A stretch of DNA of 62,930 nt from Planctomycetota bacterium. Its GTDB lineage: Bacteria > Planctomycetota > UBA1135 > GCA-002686595. Below, in pieces: positions 17,836 to 26,523 of the stretch; position 1 is the first letter of the stretch; every line of letters starts with the position of its first letter. The notes below the pieces were generated by a model. That model made no database searches. It was not told the origin of the DNA and saw nothing but the letters and a program-made list of their open reading frames with translations. The stretch is from positions 1 through 62,930 of the forward strand of contig JAPLOF010000050.1 in assembly GCA_026692665.1 (NCBI GenBank), in the 5' to 3' direction. The position numbers and the translations under genes were made by a program.

Positions 17836-18834
17836 CTAGTCGCTCTTGCCCGAGCGCGGGTGCGCGCGCTCGTACACCTCGCGCAGCCGCTCGATCGACA
17901 CGTGGGTGTAGATCTGCGTCGTGGTGAGGTGCGCGTGTCCGAGCAGCCCCTGGACCGAGCGCAGATCGGCCCCGCGATCGAGCAAGTGCGTCGCGAAGCT
18001 GTGGCGCAGCGTGTGCGGCGTCGCCGGCCGGTGGATGCCCGCGCGCAGCACCGCGCGCGAGACGATGCGCTGCAACGTCCGCGTCGTGAGCCGCTTCCCG
18101 CCCGGCCCGAGGAACACGGCGTGCGCGGACGCCGCGCCCTGCGGCCGTGGCCGCTCGGGATCGGCCAGGTAGGCCTGGATCGCGCGCACGGCGTGGCGCC
18201 CCAGCGCCGCCAGGCGCTCCTTGCGTCCCTTGCCGCGCACGCGGGCCACGCCGCGCCCGAGGTCCATGTCGCCGACGTCGAGACCGACGGTCTCGGAGGC
18301 GCGCGTTCCGGCCGAGTAGAGCAACTCGAGCAGCGCGCGATCGCGACGACCGGCGTGCGTCGAGTCGTCGGTCGACTCGAGGAGCGCCTCGACCTCGGTC
18401 AGCGCCAGCGCGCCGGGGAGATCGCGGGCGGCCCGACGCTGGCGCAGACCCGACGCGGGCGAAACGTCGATCGCGCCGTTCTTCAGGAGGTGTTTCAGGA
18501 AGGAGCGCACTCCCGACAGCCGGCGCTGGACCGAAGCGCGCGCGAGTCCCTGCTCCGACAGATCGGCGAGCCACGCGCGCAGGATCCGCGGGGTCACCGC
18601 GCGGGGCGAGGTGACCGCGTACGTGGCGCACGCGGCGAGGAAGCTGTCGAGGTCGCCGCGGTAGGCGCGCAGCGTGTGCTCGGACGCGCCGCGCGCCGCG
18701 GCCAGCTCGACCAGGAAGCGGTCCGCCGCCGCGTGCAGGGTCGACGCGGGTGCCTCGGTCACGGCGGGCGCCTCGGTCACGGCGGGCGCGGCGGCGCTCG
18801 CGGGACCTGTCTCGACCGCGCGGCGCCGGCTCAT
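17836..18834 (-). CDS. xerC: Tyrosine recombinase XerC
   Basis: The 332-residue tyrosine recombinase has an N-terminal SAM-like core-binding domain (about 35-120) and a catalytic domain. The full set is visible: Arg in SAGTRASE, Lys in GKGRKERLAAL, His-x-x-Arg in HTLRHSFATHLLDRG, His in LLGHAHLTTT and Tyr in IYTHV. XerC with XerD resolves chromosome dimers at dif. The ATG overlaps the preceding gene's stop (ATGA). The first 30 or so residues are an unusual Ala/Pro-rich extension containing a tandem VTEAPA motif. It is convergent with the cytochrome gene, 24 bp away. Confidence 0.92.
   Translation of the reverse strand: MSRRRAVETGPASAAAPAVTEAPAVTEAPASTLHAAADRFLVELAAARGASEHTLRAYRGDLDSFLAACATYAVTSPRAVTPRILRAWLADLSEQGLARASVQRRLSGVRSFLKHLLKNGAIDVSPASGLRQRRAARDLPGALALTEVEALLESTDDSTHAGRRDRALLELLYSAGTRASETVGLDVGDMDLGRGVARVRGKGRKERLAALGRHAVRAIQAYLADPERPRPQGAASAHAVFLGPGGKRLTTRTLQRIVSRAVLRAGIHRPATPHTLRHSFATHLLDRGADLRSVQGLLGHAHLTTTQIYTHVSIERLREVYERAHPRSGKSD
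18752..18787 (-). repeat. 18-bp in-frame tandem repeat in the xerC N-terminal extension
   Basis: The unit GCCTCGGTCACGGCGGGC occurs twice in perfect tandem (18752-18769 and 18770-18787, plus-strand reading). It encodes a duplicated AVTEAP in the XerC N-terminal tail and keeps the frame. Confidence 0.9.
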
Positions 18835-19634
18835 CGTTTCCAGTAGGCGAGCCGTTCGTGCTTCTCGAGGCGGTACGTGATCCCCTGCGCGCCCTCGAAG
18901 CGCACGAGGGCGTGCAACCACGGGGCATTGCCGTCGGCGGCGAACCAGTAGCGCGCCTCGACGGTGCCGTCGGGCTTCGCGAGCGCGAGTTCGTGCGCGC
19001 GGACCCGGCCCACCGGCAGCTCGAGCTCGCTGGTGCCGACGAAGCGGATCGTGCGGCGCTCCGGCTCGAACGAGACGGCGTGCGTGTCCTTCTGCATCGG
19101 AAGCAGCACGCATTCGCGGTCCTTCTTCGCGTCGAAGTCGAATCCGCGCAGGGTCAGCGTCAGCGCGTCGAAGAAGACGGTGTCGCCGTCGAGCTTCCCG
19201 TCTCGGCGTCCGGCGCCGGGGAAGTAGACGGACTCGAGCCAGCGCAGCTTGCCGCCGTCGCGCCAGACTTCCTTGAAGCTCGCGCCGCAATCCTCCTGCG
19301 TGGCCGCGGTCAGCTTCCACGCCGCGAGGTCTTCCACGCGCGTGTAGGTCATCGTCGAGAAGTCGTAGTCGTAGCGCTCCGTCGGCACACGCTCGGACCA
19401 GTGGTGCTTGAAGACCTCGATACCGTCCTCGGCGTCCGTCTTGACGCCCGTGCGGGGGTCCACGCGCTCCTTGTTCGTGTACGCGACGGCCTCGTAGCGC
19501 CGCTCGACGCCGTAGATCGTGCGCGTGGCCTCGTACGTGCACTTCTCCGCCAGGCCGTCGTACCAGACGCGGTCGGTGCGCCAGCCATCGGCGAGGGGCA
19601 GGAAGGGGACGAGCGCGATCAGGGCGAGGAGCAT
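18831..19634 (-). CDS. Exported beta-rich protein of unknown function
   Basis: The 267-residue protein has an N-terminal signal peptide (MLLALIALVPFLPLADG). The rest is beta-strand-rich: it runs from RVWYDGLAEKCTYEATR to a closing strand GITYRLEKHERLAYWKR. The alternating pattern with final YRL is loosely like DUF3108 or LolA-type half-barrels, but no firm match was made. It overlaps xerC by four bases, so expression is coupled. No catalytic motif was seen. Confidence 0.75.
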   Translation of the reverse strand: MLLALIALVPFLPLADGWRTDRVWYDGLAEKCTYEATRTIYGVERRYEAVAYTNKERVDPRTGVKTDAEDGIEVFKHHWSERVPTERYDYDFSTMTYTRVEDLAAWKLTAATQEDCGASFKEVWRDGGKLRWLESVYFPGAGRRDGKLDGDTVFFDALTLTLRGFDFDAKKDRECVLLPMQKDTHAVSFEPERRTIRFVGTSELELPVGRVRAHELALAKPDGTVEARYWFAADGNAPWLHALVRFEGAQGITYRLEKHERLAYWKR

Positions 19635-19666
19635 GGTGTCAGTCTAGGGCAGAACACGCTTCGCGC

Positions 19667-20884
19667 TCAGCGCTTCGATTCCCTCGGGCCCGGCCAGCCG
19701 GCGGGGCGCGGGATCGACGGCTCGCGCAGGGCCATGACGGTCATGGCCGTACCGAACGTCGCGCTGCGCGGGAAGACGCGGTCGTTCCAGCCGCCGTCGT
19801 CCTCGCGCACCTTCCACAGCAGGGCGCGCAGCTTCTCGCGCCAGCCCTCGCGCTCGGCCTCGGGCAGGAACTCGATCGCCTGCGCGACGTGGCGGTGCGC
19901 GTAGAAGAAGTAGTAGGGCGCGATCATGTAGGGCGGCTTGTGCGTCCCGCTCTGCGCGCGCCGATCCTCGAGGTGTTGCCAGTGCAGGAAGAAGGCCTCG
20001 ATCGATCCGCGGATGCGCTCGACGCTCCCGCGCTCGGCGAGGAACAGAGTGACCTCGCACACGGCCATCCGCCCGATCGCGCCGGGAACGTCCTCGAACC
20101 CGCTCGTCGAGTGGTTCTCCTTGTCCGAGGCGTACTGGAAGGAGCCCGTCGCGAGACGCGCGTCCTCGAGCGCCTTCAGGGCGCGCTCGACGACGGCGGC
20201 GTCCACCGCTTCGCCCTGTCTGCGCGCCTCGAACAGGACGAGGAGCGTCGGCGCCGTCATGAACGTCGAGGGGTCCGAATCGTCGCCACTCGGGCGCGAG
20301 TAGTTCCAGCCGCCGCGGCCGCCGATCTCGGTCTCCTGGATCCGCGCCACGAGCATGTCGATGGCCTCCTCGACTTCCTGGGAGCGCTCCTTCGGAACCA
20401 GCCGCGCGTCGCGCAGGCGCAGCAGGAATCCGAGGGCGTAGGCATGGCCCCAGCCGCGGACGTCGTAGCCCTTCTCGAACGCGGGGCCCATGAGCGGGTC
20501 GCGGATCGCCTCGAGGACGAAGTCGAGCCCAGCGGCGATCGCCGCGCGCGCCGGAGCGTCGGGTTCACCGCCAGCCGCCTCGATGAGCGCGGTGGCAGCG
20601 ATCGCAGTCCCCCCGATGCGGTAGCCGATCGGGATCTCGCCACCGACGCGGTAGACACCCTCGTAGGGCCATTCGCGCCCCTTGGCTTTCGCCGGCCCGG
20701 ACTTCTTCCCGGGCGCCTTCGAGTCGGCGGCTTTCGGCGTGTACGCCTCCTGCGCGGCGAGGATCAACTCGTTGGCGCGCTTCAGCGCGTCGCGCACCTC
20801 GCGCGCGTCGGGCGGCTTCGGGACCGGTTCGTCGTGGGAGACCGGCGCGAACGGGGCGAGCGCGAGCAGCCAGGCGATCAGCAT
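19667..20884 (-). CDS. Exported alpha/alpha-toroid (terpene-cyclase-fold) protein
   Basis: The 405-residue protein has a short signal peptide (MLIAWLLALAPFAPVS) followed by helical toroid repeats. Features typical of planctomycete prenyltransferase/squalene-oxidase-repeat proteins are GGRGGWNYSRPSGDDSDPS, ATGSFQYASDKENHSTSG and MIAPYYFFYAHRHVAQAI. No DxDD or farnesyltransferase zinc site is seen, so enzymatic activity is unproven. It is a distant relative of the two toroid proteins at 45425 and 47450, sharing the FFYxxxHxxxAIExLPEAEREGWxxxLR ending. Confidence 0.8.
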   Translation of the reverse strand: MLIAWLLALAPFAPVSHDEPVPKPPDAREVRDALKRANELILAAQEAYTPKAADSKAPGKKSGPAKAKGREWPYEGVYRVGGEIPIGYRIGGTAIAATALIEAAGGEPDAPARAAIAAGLDFVLEAIRDPLMGPAFEKGYDVRGWGHAYALGFLLRLRDARLVPKERSQEVEEAIDMLVARIQETEIGGRGGWNYSRPSGDDSDPSTFMTAPTLLVLFEARRQGEAVDAAVVERALKALEDARLATGSFQYASDKENHSTSGFEDVPGAIGRMAVCEVTLFLAERGSVERIRGSIEAFFLHWQHLEDRRAQSGTHKPPYMIAPYYFFYAHRHVAQAIEFLPEAEREGWREKLRALLWKVREDDGGWNDRVFPRSATFGTAMTVMALREPSIPRPAGWPGPRESKR

Positions 20885-20929
20885 CGGCGCATGTTGGCAC
20901 GTCGCGCGCCCGCTGCGTAGTGGCTTCGG

Positions 20930-21343
20930 TCAGCGGACCTGCGCCGTCGTCTTCGAGGCCGGCGGGGCCGGCGGCAGGGCGGGCACTTCGCGCTGCGCCG
21001 CGTTCAGGGCCTCGCGCCAGCCGCGCAGGAGCACGACCCGCGAATCCGGGTTGATCCCGAACGTGAACCCGGCCTTTTCCGACGCATCCAGGGTCTCGAG
21101 CATCGCGCCGGCGGCCTTGGCCTGCTCGGCGGCGTACTTCGCGCCCTTCTCGGCCAGGTTCTTGGCATCGGCGAGGTCCTTGGCCTGCGAGTCGACGACC
21201 TTCTGGAGCGCGGCGACGTCCTTCGCGAGCGCGTCCACGCTCGCCTCCGCGTCGCGGGCGGCATTCCCCTGGAACGTGGCCAGGCCCAGGCATGCGGTCG
21301 CGAAAAAGCTCAGGGTCGTGGTGGTGCTCATGGAGCGATCCAT
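20930..21343 (-). CDS. Small exported coiled-coil protein, unknown function
   Basis: The 137-residue protein has a weak N-terminal hydrophobic stretch (FFATACLGLATF) and an Ala/Lys/Asp-rich coiled coil (about 28-85) resembling an Lpp- or tail-fibre-like helix. A short C-terminal part contains INPDSRVVLLRGWREALNAAQ and a Pro-rich tail. Start 21343 is given; ATG 21331 is equally possible. It is divergent from the MFS gene 47 bp away. No function is recognised. Confidence 0.6.
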   Translation of the reverse strand: MDRSMSTTTTLSFFATACLGLATFQGNAARDAEASVDALAKDVAALQKVVDSQAKDLADAKNLAEKGAKYAAEQAKAAGAMLETLDASEKAGFTFGINPDSRVVLLRGWREALNAAQREVPALPPAPPASKTTAQVR

Positions 21344-21390
21344 CGGCAGTCGGCGGTTCGGGCTTGAAGGGTTGCTATCTTCGCGGCCCG

Positions 21391-22671
21391 ATGAACCGTT
21401 CCAGAGACTCCCGCGAGGCAGGCAAGCCCCGCTCCCCGCTCCTCTTCGTCTTCCTGACGGTCTTCATCGACCTCCTGGGGTTCGGGATCGTCATCCCGCT
21501 CCTGCCCGTGTACTCCGAGATGTACCGGGCCGGCCCGGCGATGATCGGGCTGCTCATGGCGAGCTTCTCGGCCATGCAGTTCGTGTTCGCGCCGTTCTGG
21601 GGGCGCCTCTCGGACCGCATCGGCCGCAAGCCGGTGCTCGTGGGCGGCCTGATCGGGACCGCGGGAGCGTACGCACTGTTCGCGCTGTCGGACTCCCTGC
21701 CGCTGCTCTTCGCCGCGCGCCTCCTGGCCGGGTTCTTCGGCGCCAACGTCTCGACCGCGCAGGCCTACATCGCCGACGTCACCACCCCCGAGAACCGCGC
21801 GAAGGGCATGGGCCTCATCGGCGCGGCTTTCGGACTCGGGTTCTGCTTCGGGCCGTTGCTCGGCGGAGAGCTCACGCACATCTCGGCTTCCGCGCCGGGT
21901 TGGTTCGCGGCCGGTCTCTCCCTCGCCGCGGCGATCTTCGGCTGGATCACGCTGCGCGAGCCGGCGCGCGTGCCCGGCGCGGTGACGCGCGTGTTCGGTC
22001 TCGAGCAGGTGCGGCGTGCCGCGTCCGAACCGCGGCTCGGCATCCTGTTCGTCCTGGGATTCGCGTTCATCGCCGCGTTCTCGAGCTTCGAGTCGATGTT
22101 CACGGTCTTCGGACTGGCACGGTTCCCCGAGGTCTTCGGGCTGTCGCAGCCGGTCGACTCGGCCAGCACCGAGGAGATCCTGCGCGCCGCGCCCGTCACG
22201 GGCCGCTATCTGGCCGGAATCGGCATCGTCTCCGCGATCATCCAGGGCGGACTGATCCGCCGGCTCGTGCCGCGCTTCGGCGAGACGAAGCTGGCCATCG
22301 CGGGCCCGGCGATCCTGGGGCTCGGCCTGGTCGGACTCGCGCTCGCGCCGAGCTGGGGCTTCGTCGTGGTCGCGTGCCTCGTGCTGCCGATCGGCTTCGG
22401 CCTGAACAACCCGTCGCTGTCGTCGCTGCTCTCGCGCGCCGCGCCGCCTGCGGAGCAGGGTTCGTACCTGGGCCTGAACCAGTCCGTCTCGAGCCTGGCG
22501 CGCATGGCCGGTCCGCTCACGGCGGGCTTCGTGTTCGAGCACTTCGGTCCGACGAGCCCGTTCGTGATGGGCGCGATCCTCCTGTTCTTCTCGACGTTCC
22601 TGGCCCTGCGCTACGACCGGCGGTTCGGAGCGAGCTTCCCGCGGGTCGCGAAGGGCGCTGCTCCGGCTTGA
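21391..22671 (+). CDS. MFS transporter, TCR/Tet-like drug efflux type
   Basis: The 426-residue protein has 12 predicted membrane helices in two halves. Helix 1 (FLTVFIDLLGFGIVIPLLPVY) is typical of the TetA/DHA1 group. Motif A is clear (GRLSDRIGRKPVLVGG), and MGLIGAAFGLGFCFGPLLGG matches motif C of antiporters. It is probably a proton-coupled exporter of small molecules, with substrate unknown. The start is the ATG preceding RSRDSREAGKPRS. Six bases separate it from pabB, so transcription may be shared. Confidence 0.9.
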   Translation: MNRSRDSREAGKPRSPLLFVFLTVFIDLLGFGIVIPLLPVYSEMYRAGPAMIGLLMASFSAMQFVFAPFWGRLSDRIGRKPVLVGGLIGTAGAYALFALSDSLPLLFAARLLAGFFGANVSTAQAYIADVTTPENRAKGMGLIGAAFGLGFCFGPLLGGELTHISASAPGWFAAGLSLAAAIFGWITLREPARVPGAVTRVFGLEQVRRAASEPRLGILFVLGFAFIAAFSSFESMFTVFGLARFPEVFGLSQPVDSASTEEILRAAPVTGRYLAGIGIVSAIIQGGLIRRLVPRFGETKLAIAGPAILGLGLVGLALAPSWGFVVVACLVLPIGFGLNNPSLSSLLSRAAPPAEQGSYLGLNQSVSSLARMAGPLTAGFVFEHFGPTSPFVMGAILLFFSTFLALRYDRRFGASFPRVAKGAAPA

Positions 22672-22676
22672 CGGCC

Positions 22677-24071
22677 ATGCACTTCGAGCCGCGCGTCTTC
22701 GAGCTCGAGGTCCGCGGCGAGCCGCGCTTCGAGGACCTCTTCGCGCGCCTCGCGGGGCGTCGCGGTTCCGCCGCGCTGGACAGCGCGGGCGGAGAACCGC
22801 GGCGTTTCAGCCTGATCGCCTTCGATCCGATCGAAGGGCTCGAGCTGCCGCGCGCGATCCCCGACCTGCGCGCGTACGCGGCGCGGCTCGAGCCCGTCGT
22901 CGGCGACGCGGTGCCCGGCCCGTTCCACGGCGGGTTCCTCGGCGCCCTGTCCTACGACCTGGGCGTGGCCGGCGAACGGCCCGTGCGCGCCGCGGCGGAA
23001 CCGTGGGGGACGCCGCTCGTCGCGGGCGGACTCTACGTCGACTACGTCGTGCTCGACGAGCGCGCGGCGCGATCGTGGCTCGTGCTGGGCCACGCGCCCG
23101 GCGACGGACGCGCGGACGTGGCCGCGCGCCGAGCGGAGATCCAGGCGCAGGTCCTGGCGCCCGCTCCGCCGGTCGCACCGGCGCGCGCGCGCGGCCCCGT
23201 CCGGCGCGCGACTCCGCCCTCCGCCCACCGCGCGCGCGTCGAGGAGTTGCGCGAGCGCATCGCGGCGGGGGACCTCTACCAGGCGAACCTGGCGCACCGC
23301 CTGGAATCGAGCGTGTCCGGCGATCCGCGCGACCTCTACCTGCGGTTGCGCCGCGTGAATCCGGCGCCGTACATGGCCTGGCTCGCGTGGGACGCGACGA
23401 CCAGCGCGGGCGGCAGGCCCGGCACGCGCGGCGCGCTGCTCTCCGCGTCGCCGGAGCTCCTGCTCGAGTTCGACGGCGCGACCGCGCGCACGCGGCCCAT
23501 CAAGGGCACCGCCCCGCGCGGAGCGGACGCGGACGAGGACGCGCGCAACGCGTCGCGCCTTCTGCAGAGCGCGAAGGACCTGGCCGAGCTGGCGATGATC
23601 GTGGACCTCGAGCGCAACGACCTGGGCGCGTGCGCGCTTCCCGGCGCCGTGCGCGTCGAGGCGTTCCCGCGGCTCGAGACGTACGCGACCGTGCACCACC
23701 TCGTCGCCGACGTGGCCGCGCGCGTGCGTCCGGGCGTCGACGCGTGGGATCTGCTGGCGCGCCTCTTCCCGGGCGGCTCGATCACGGGCGCCCCGAAGCT
23801 CGCCGCGATGGACGCCATCGCCGCGCTCGAGCGCGAGGGCCGCGGCTTCTTCACGGGATCGCTGGGCTTCGTCGACACGCGCGGGCACGCGGCCTGGAAC
23901 ATCCTGATCCGCACGCTCGTCTGGCGCCCCGTCGCGGGCGCGGACGGAGGCGAGGTCTCGTTCCATGTCGGCGGCGGGATCACCTGGTCCTCGGACCCCG
24001 AGGCCGAGGAGCGCGAGACCGGGCACAAGGGCGCGGGGCTCCTGCGGGCGCTCGAGGAAGGGGACACGTGA
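22677..24071 (+). CDS. pabB: Aminodeoxychorismate synthase component I
   Basis: The 464-residue chorismate-binding enzyme makes 4-amino-4-deoxychorismate for folate. The C-terminal half contains the diagnostic PIKGT (Lys, as in PabB; TrpE has PxAGT), DLERNDLG, LARLFPGGSITGAPK and FHVGGGITW. The N-terminal subdomain (about 1-170) is degenerate but contains FDPIEGLELPR and GALSYDLG. The start is ATG 22677, five bases after the MFS stop. The next gene, pabC, overlaps it (GTGA), so the pair supply p-aminobenzoate together. No pabA glutaminase is seen nearby. Confidence 0.92.
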   Translation: MHFEPRVFELEVRGEPRFEDLFARLAGRRGSAALDSAGGEPRRFSLIAFDPIEGLELPRAIPDLRAYAARLEPVVGDAVPGPFHGGFLGALSYDLGVAGERPVRAAAEPWGTPLVAGGLYVDYVVLDERAARSWLVLGHAPGDGRADVAARRAEIQAQVLAPAPPVAPARARGPVRRATPPSAHRARVEELRERIAAGDLYQANLAHRLESSVSGDPRDLYLRLRRVNPAPYMAWLAWDATTSAGGRPGTRGALLSASPELLLEFDGATARTRPIKGTAPRGADADEDARNASRLLQSAKDLAELAMIVDLERNDLGACALPGAVRVEAFPRLETYATVHHLVADVAARVRPGVDAWDLLARLFPGGSITGAPKLAAMDAIAALEREGRGFFTGSLGFVDTRGHAAWNILIRTLVWRPVAGADGGEVSFHVGGGITWSSDPEAEERETGHKGAGLLRALEEGDT

Positions 24072-24895
24072 GCACCGCGCGCTACCCGGTGCTGGTCGAC
24101 GGCGTGATGCACGCGTCCGCGCCGAGAAGCACGGCCGACGCGCGTGGATTCGGGGTGTTCGACACGCTGCTCGCGGAGGACGGCCTGCGCTGGTTCGAGG
24201 ACCGGCACCTCGCGCGCCTGCGGGCCGCCTGCGATCACTTCGCGATCCCGGCCTTCGAGCGCTGGGACGTCGCGTCGGAGCTGGCCCGCTTCGGCGCGGG
24301 GCTCGGCGCGCGCGCGGCGCTCGTCCGCACGACGGCGACCCGCGATCCGCGGACGGGCCAGGCGTCGCTCGTCCTGGAGGCGCGCGCGCCGCGCGTCGTG
24401 CCGGAGCGGGGCGTCGAGCTGCTCCTCGTCGACGCGGTCCCGGATCCGCTCGGCGCGTGGAAGACGACGAACCGTCTCGCGCGTGTCCTCCAGGGAGAGC
24501 AGGCGGAGCGCGCCGGCTGCTTCGACGCGCTGCTCCGCCTGCCGACCGGCGCGGTCGTCGAGGCCGCGCGCGCCAATCTGTTCGCCGTCGTCGACGGGCT
24601 CGTCCGGACTCCGCCGCTCGCGGCCGGGGGTCTCCCGGGGATCGTGCGCGGACTGCTCCTCGAGACGCTCGCGGATGTCCGGGAGGCCGAGCTCTGCATC
24701 GAGGATCTGCGCCGTGCCAGCGAGGTCTGGCTCACGAGCTCCGGCGCTCGGATCGCGCCCGTCCGCGCGGTCCGCGGTCTCCGGGAAGATCTCCCCGGGA
24801 GCGCGGGGCCCCGCGCCGTGGAGGCGCGGGAGGCGCTGCGCGGGCAGGAAGCGGAGTTTCGCCGCGCTTACAGGGCTCGAACGCCCCGGCTCTGA
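24068..24895 (+). CDS. pabC: Aminodeoxychorismate lyase (class IV aminotransferase fold)
   Basis: This PLP enzyme of 275 residues starts at a GTG overlapping the pabB stop. Fold-type IV features are RGFGVFDTLLAEDG near the N-terminus, RHLARLRAAC, the PLP lysine in AWKTTNRLARVLQ, ANLFAVVDG, and TPPLAAGGLPGIVRGLLLE with ASEVWLTSSGARIAPV. It would convert aminodeoxychorismate to p-aminobenzoate and pyruvate. A D-amino-acid transaminase or ilvE-like activity is possible from fold alone, but coupling to pabB argues for PabC. Confidence 0.88.
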   Translation: MSTARYPVLVDGVMHASAPRSTADARGFGVFDTLLAEDGLRWFEDRHLARLRAACDHFAIPAFERWDVASELARFGAGLGARAALVRTTATRDPRTGQASLVLEARAPRVVPERGVELLLVDAVPDPLGAWKTTNRLARVLQGEQAERAGCFDALLRLPTGAVVEAARANLFAVVDGLVRTPPLAAGGLPGIVRGLLLETLADVREAELCIEDLRRASEVWLTSSGARIAPVRAVRGLREDLPGSAGPRAVEAREALRGQEAEFRRAYRARTPRL

Positions 24896-24965
24896 CGTTC
24901 GACCCGGCCGCGTGCGGATCTCGGGAAGGATCGGGCCGTCGGATCGACCCAAGCGGGCCCGAGGC

Positions 24966-25040
24966 TTGCAACAGTTCCGCCTGCAACAGTTCCGCTTGCA
25001 ACAGTTCCGCTTGCGACAGTTCCGCTTGCGACCGTTCGTC
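24966..25040 (+). repeat. Five tandem 15-bp repeats upstream of a HEAT-repeat gene
   Basis: The unit TTGCAACAGTTCCGC occurs at 24966, 24981, 24996, 25011 and 25026. The first three are near-perfect, the fourth has one change (TTGCGAC), and the last is degenerate (TTGCGACCGTTCGTC). The last unit's TTGCGA, 18-19 bp before GTAATG/TAATGG (25050-25056), could serve as a promoter -35 box, with the HEAT gene starting at 25094. Repeated operator sites or a neutral minisatellite are both possible. Confidence 0.85.
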
Positions 25041-25093
25041 CGCGTTGCCGTAATGGTGCCGCACCGAACCGAATCGAGCTCCGGGAATCCGCG

Positions 25094-25891
25094 ATGAACC
25101 TACGTCACCTCATCCCTCTGATCGTCCTCTGCACCGTGCCCGCCGCCGCGGCGGAAGCGGCGGTCTCCGCCCCGTCCCGCGCCTTCGTCGAGGACGTCCC
25201 CGACAAGCGCCCCGAGGTCGAGAAACTGTGCGAGGACATGAAGACGCACGTCGCGAAGGGCGGCGCGGCGGACCAGGACGCGGTCGCGGTCGTCGACAAA
25301 CTGCTCCAGGAGTACAAGAACTCCGGCCCGAAGGATCGCGCGGCGATCGTCACGGCGCTGAGCAAGAACTTCGAGGCGAAGCGCCGCGAGAACGAGGCCG
25401 GTGTGCGCGACAACCGCATCTTCCGCGCGTCCGCGGTGGCCATGGGCCAGATGGGCAGCGACGCGACGAAGGCGATCACGAAGTGGATCGGCGCGAAGGA
25501 CCACAGGAAGGACATCCCGGTCCAGAGCGACCTGATCCACGCCCTGGGCAAGACGAAGGACAAGACGGCGCTGCCCGACCTGATCGGCCTGCTCGAACAC
25601 AAGGACGCGCCCCTGGTCGGGGCCGCCGCCGACGCGCTGGCCGAATTCGCCGACTCCGACCTCGACACCCGCAAGAAGGGCTTCGAGGGCATGCTCAAGG
25701 TGCTGATGTCCGCGAAGGGCGCCAAGGACTCGAACGTGAACGACGGGATCGCGCGCGATCGCTACGACACGATCGCGAGCCCGATCATCACGAGCCTCAC
25801 GCGTCTCTCGAAGCACGACGAGCGCGACCCGGACAAGTGGCAGAACTGGTGGAACAAGAACAAGGCGAAGAACTGGGACGAGGAGAAGTGA
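25094..25891 (+). CDS. Exported HEAT-repeat protein
   Basis: The 265-residue protein has a signal peptide (LIPLIVLCTVPAAAAEA) and helical repeats, recognisable in DLIHALGKTKDKTALPDLIGLL and APLVGAAADALAEF. The C-terminal tail is Lys/Trp-rich (KWQNWWNKNKAKNWDEEK). HEAT proteins bind other proteins, and no enzyme motif is present. Its stop overlaps the following GTG start (GTGA). A 15-bp tandem repeat array and a possible promoter lie directly upstream. Confidence 0.8.
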   Translation: MNLRHLIPLIVLCTVPAAAAEAAVSAPSRAFVEDVPDKRPEVEKLCEDMKTHVAKGGAADQDAVAVVDKLLQEYKNSGPKDRAAIVTALSKNFEAKRRENEAGVRDNRIFRASAVAMGQMGSDATKAITKWIGAKDHRKDIPVQSDLIHALGKTKDKTALPDLIGLLEHKDAPLVGAAADALAEFADSDLDTRKKGFEGMLKVLMSAKGAKDSNVNDGIARDRYDTIASPIITSLTRLSKHDERDPDKWQNWWNKNKAKNWDEEK

Positions 25892-26523
25892 GCCGACCGG
25901 GGCGAGTCGCCTGGATCGCGCTCCTCGCGCTCCCCGCGCTGGCGCTCGGCGCGCGCCTCCTGCTCGCGTCGCGCGACGAGGATCGGCTCGCTCGCCCGGA
26001 ACGCGGTCGCGCATCCGCGGTGCCGGGCCCGGCGATCTGGACGGGCCAGGCGGAGATCGACGGACTCGGTCGCGTAGGAGCCCAGCTCGCACCGCTGCAC
26101 GCCGACGCCGCGCGACAGGCCTTCGAGGCGGGGATCTTGCGCGGGCGGATCGCAGGGCTGGCGGGCGATCCGTACCTGCTCCTGCTCGAGATCCAGCGTG
26201 GCCCGACCGCGTCGGCGCGGCTCGATCCGACATCCCTGCGCGTGGAGGACGATGTCGGGCTCGCGCTCTCCGTGCCGTCGATCGCGGCCCGCGACGAGTC
26301 CGATCCGATCGCGACCCTGCTCCGGCCTCCGACTTCGCTCGCCGCGGGCGAGCGCGCTTCGCTCGTCGTGTTCGGCCGTGAGCCGGGACCGGGCGCGCGG
26401 CTCGTCGGAGCGGACGGCCTGACTCTGCCTCTCACGTCCGTCCCGCGAGCTTCGGGGGCGTCCGACCTGCCGATCGCGAGCATCGACCGCCGCGCGCCCG
26501 CGGCGCCGGAGCACGGGCAGTGA
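25888..26523 (+). CDS. Membrane-anchored protein of unknown function
   Basis: A GTG start at 25888 overlaps the HEAT gene stop. The 211-residue product has one N-terminal hydrophobic helix (VAWIALLALPALALGARLLLA) and an otherwise extracytoplasmic beta-rich domain with PYLLLLEIQRGP and LAAGERASLVVFGREPGPGA. No family was recognised. It is joined by four-base overlaps to genes on both sides, so it belongs to the same functional unit as the HEAT protein and the following lipoprotein. Confidence 0.7.
   Translation: MSRPGRVAWIALLALPALALGARLLLASRDEDRLARPERGRASAVPGPAIWTGQAEIDGLGRVGAQLAPLHADAARQAFEAGILRGRIAGLAGDPYLLLLEIQRGPTASARLDPTSLRVEDDVGLALSVPSIAARDESDPIATLLRPPTSLAAGERASLVVFGREPGPGARLVGADGLTLPLTSVPRASGASDLPIASIDRRAPAAPEHGQ

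Noticed and set aside
17836..18834. Integrase of a mobile element
   Set aside because: It is in a housekeeping-like, translationally coupled gene pair, has XerC-type motifs and no flanking att repeats or phage genes.
20682..22676. Upstream extension of the pabB frame
   Set aside because: It runs through the coiled-coil, MFS and intergenic sequence in a wrong frame; the PabB domain begins at ATG 22677.
24966..25040. CRISPR array
   Set aside because: The 15-bp units are contiguous with no spacers and no cas genes are present.
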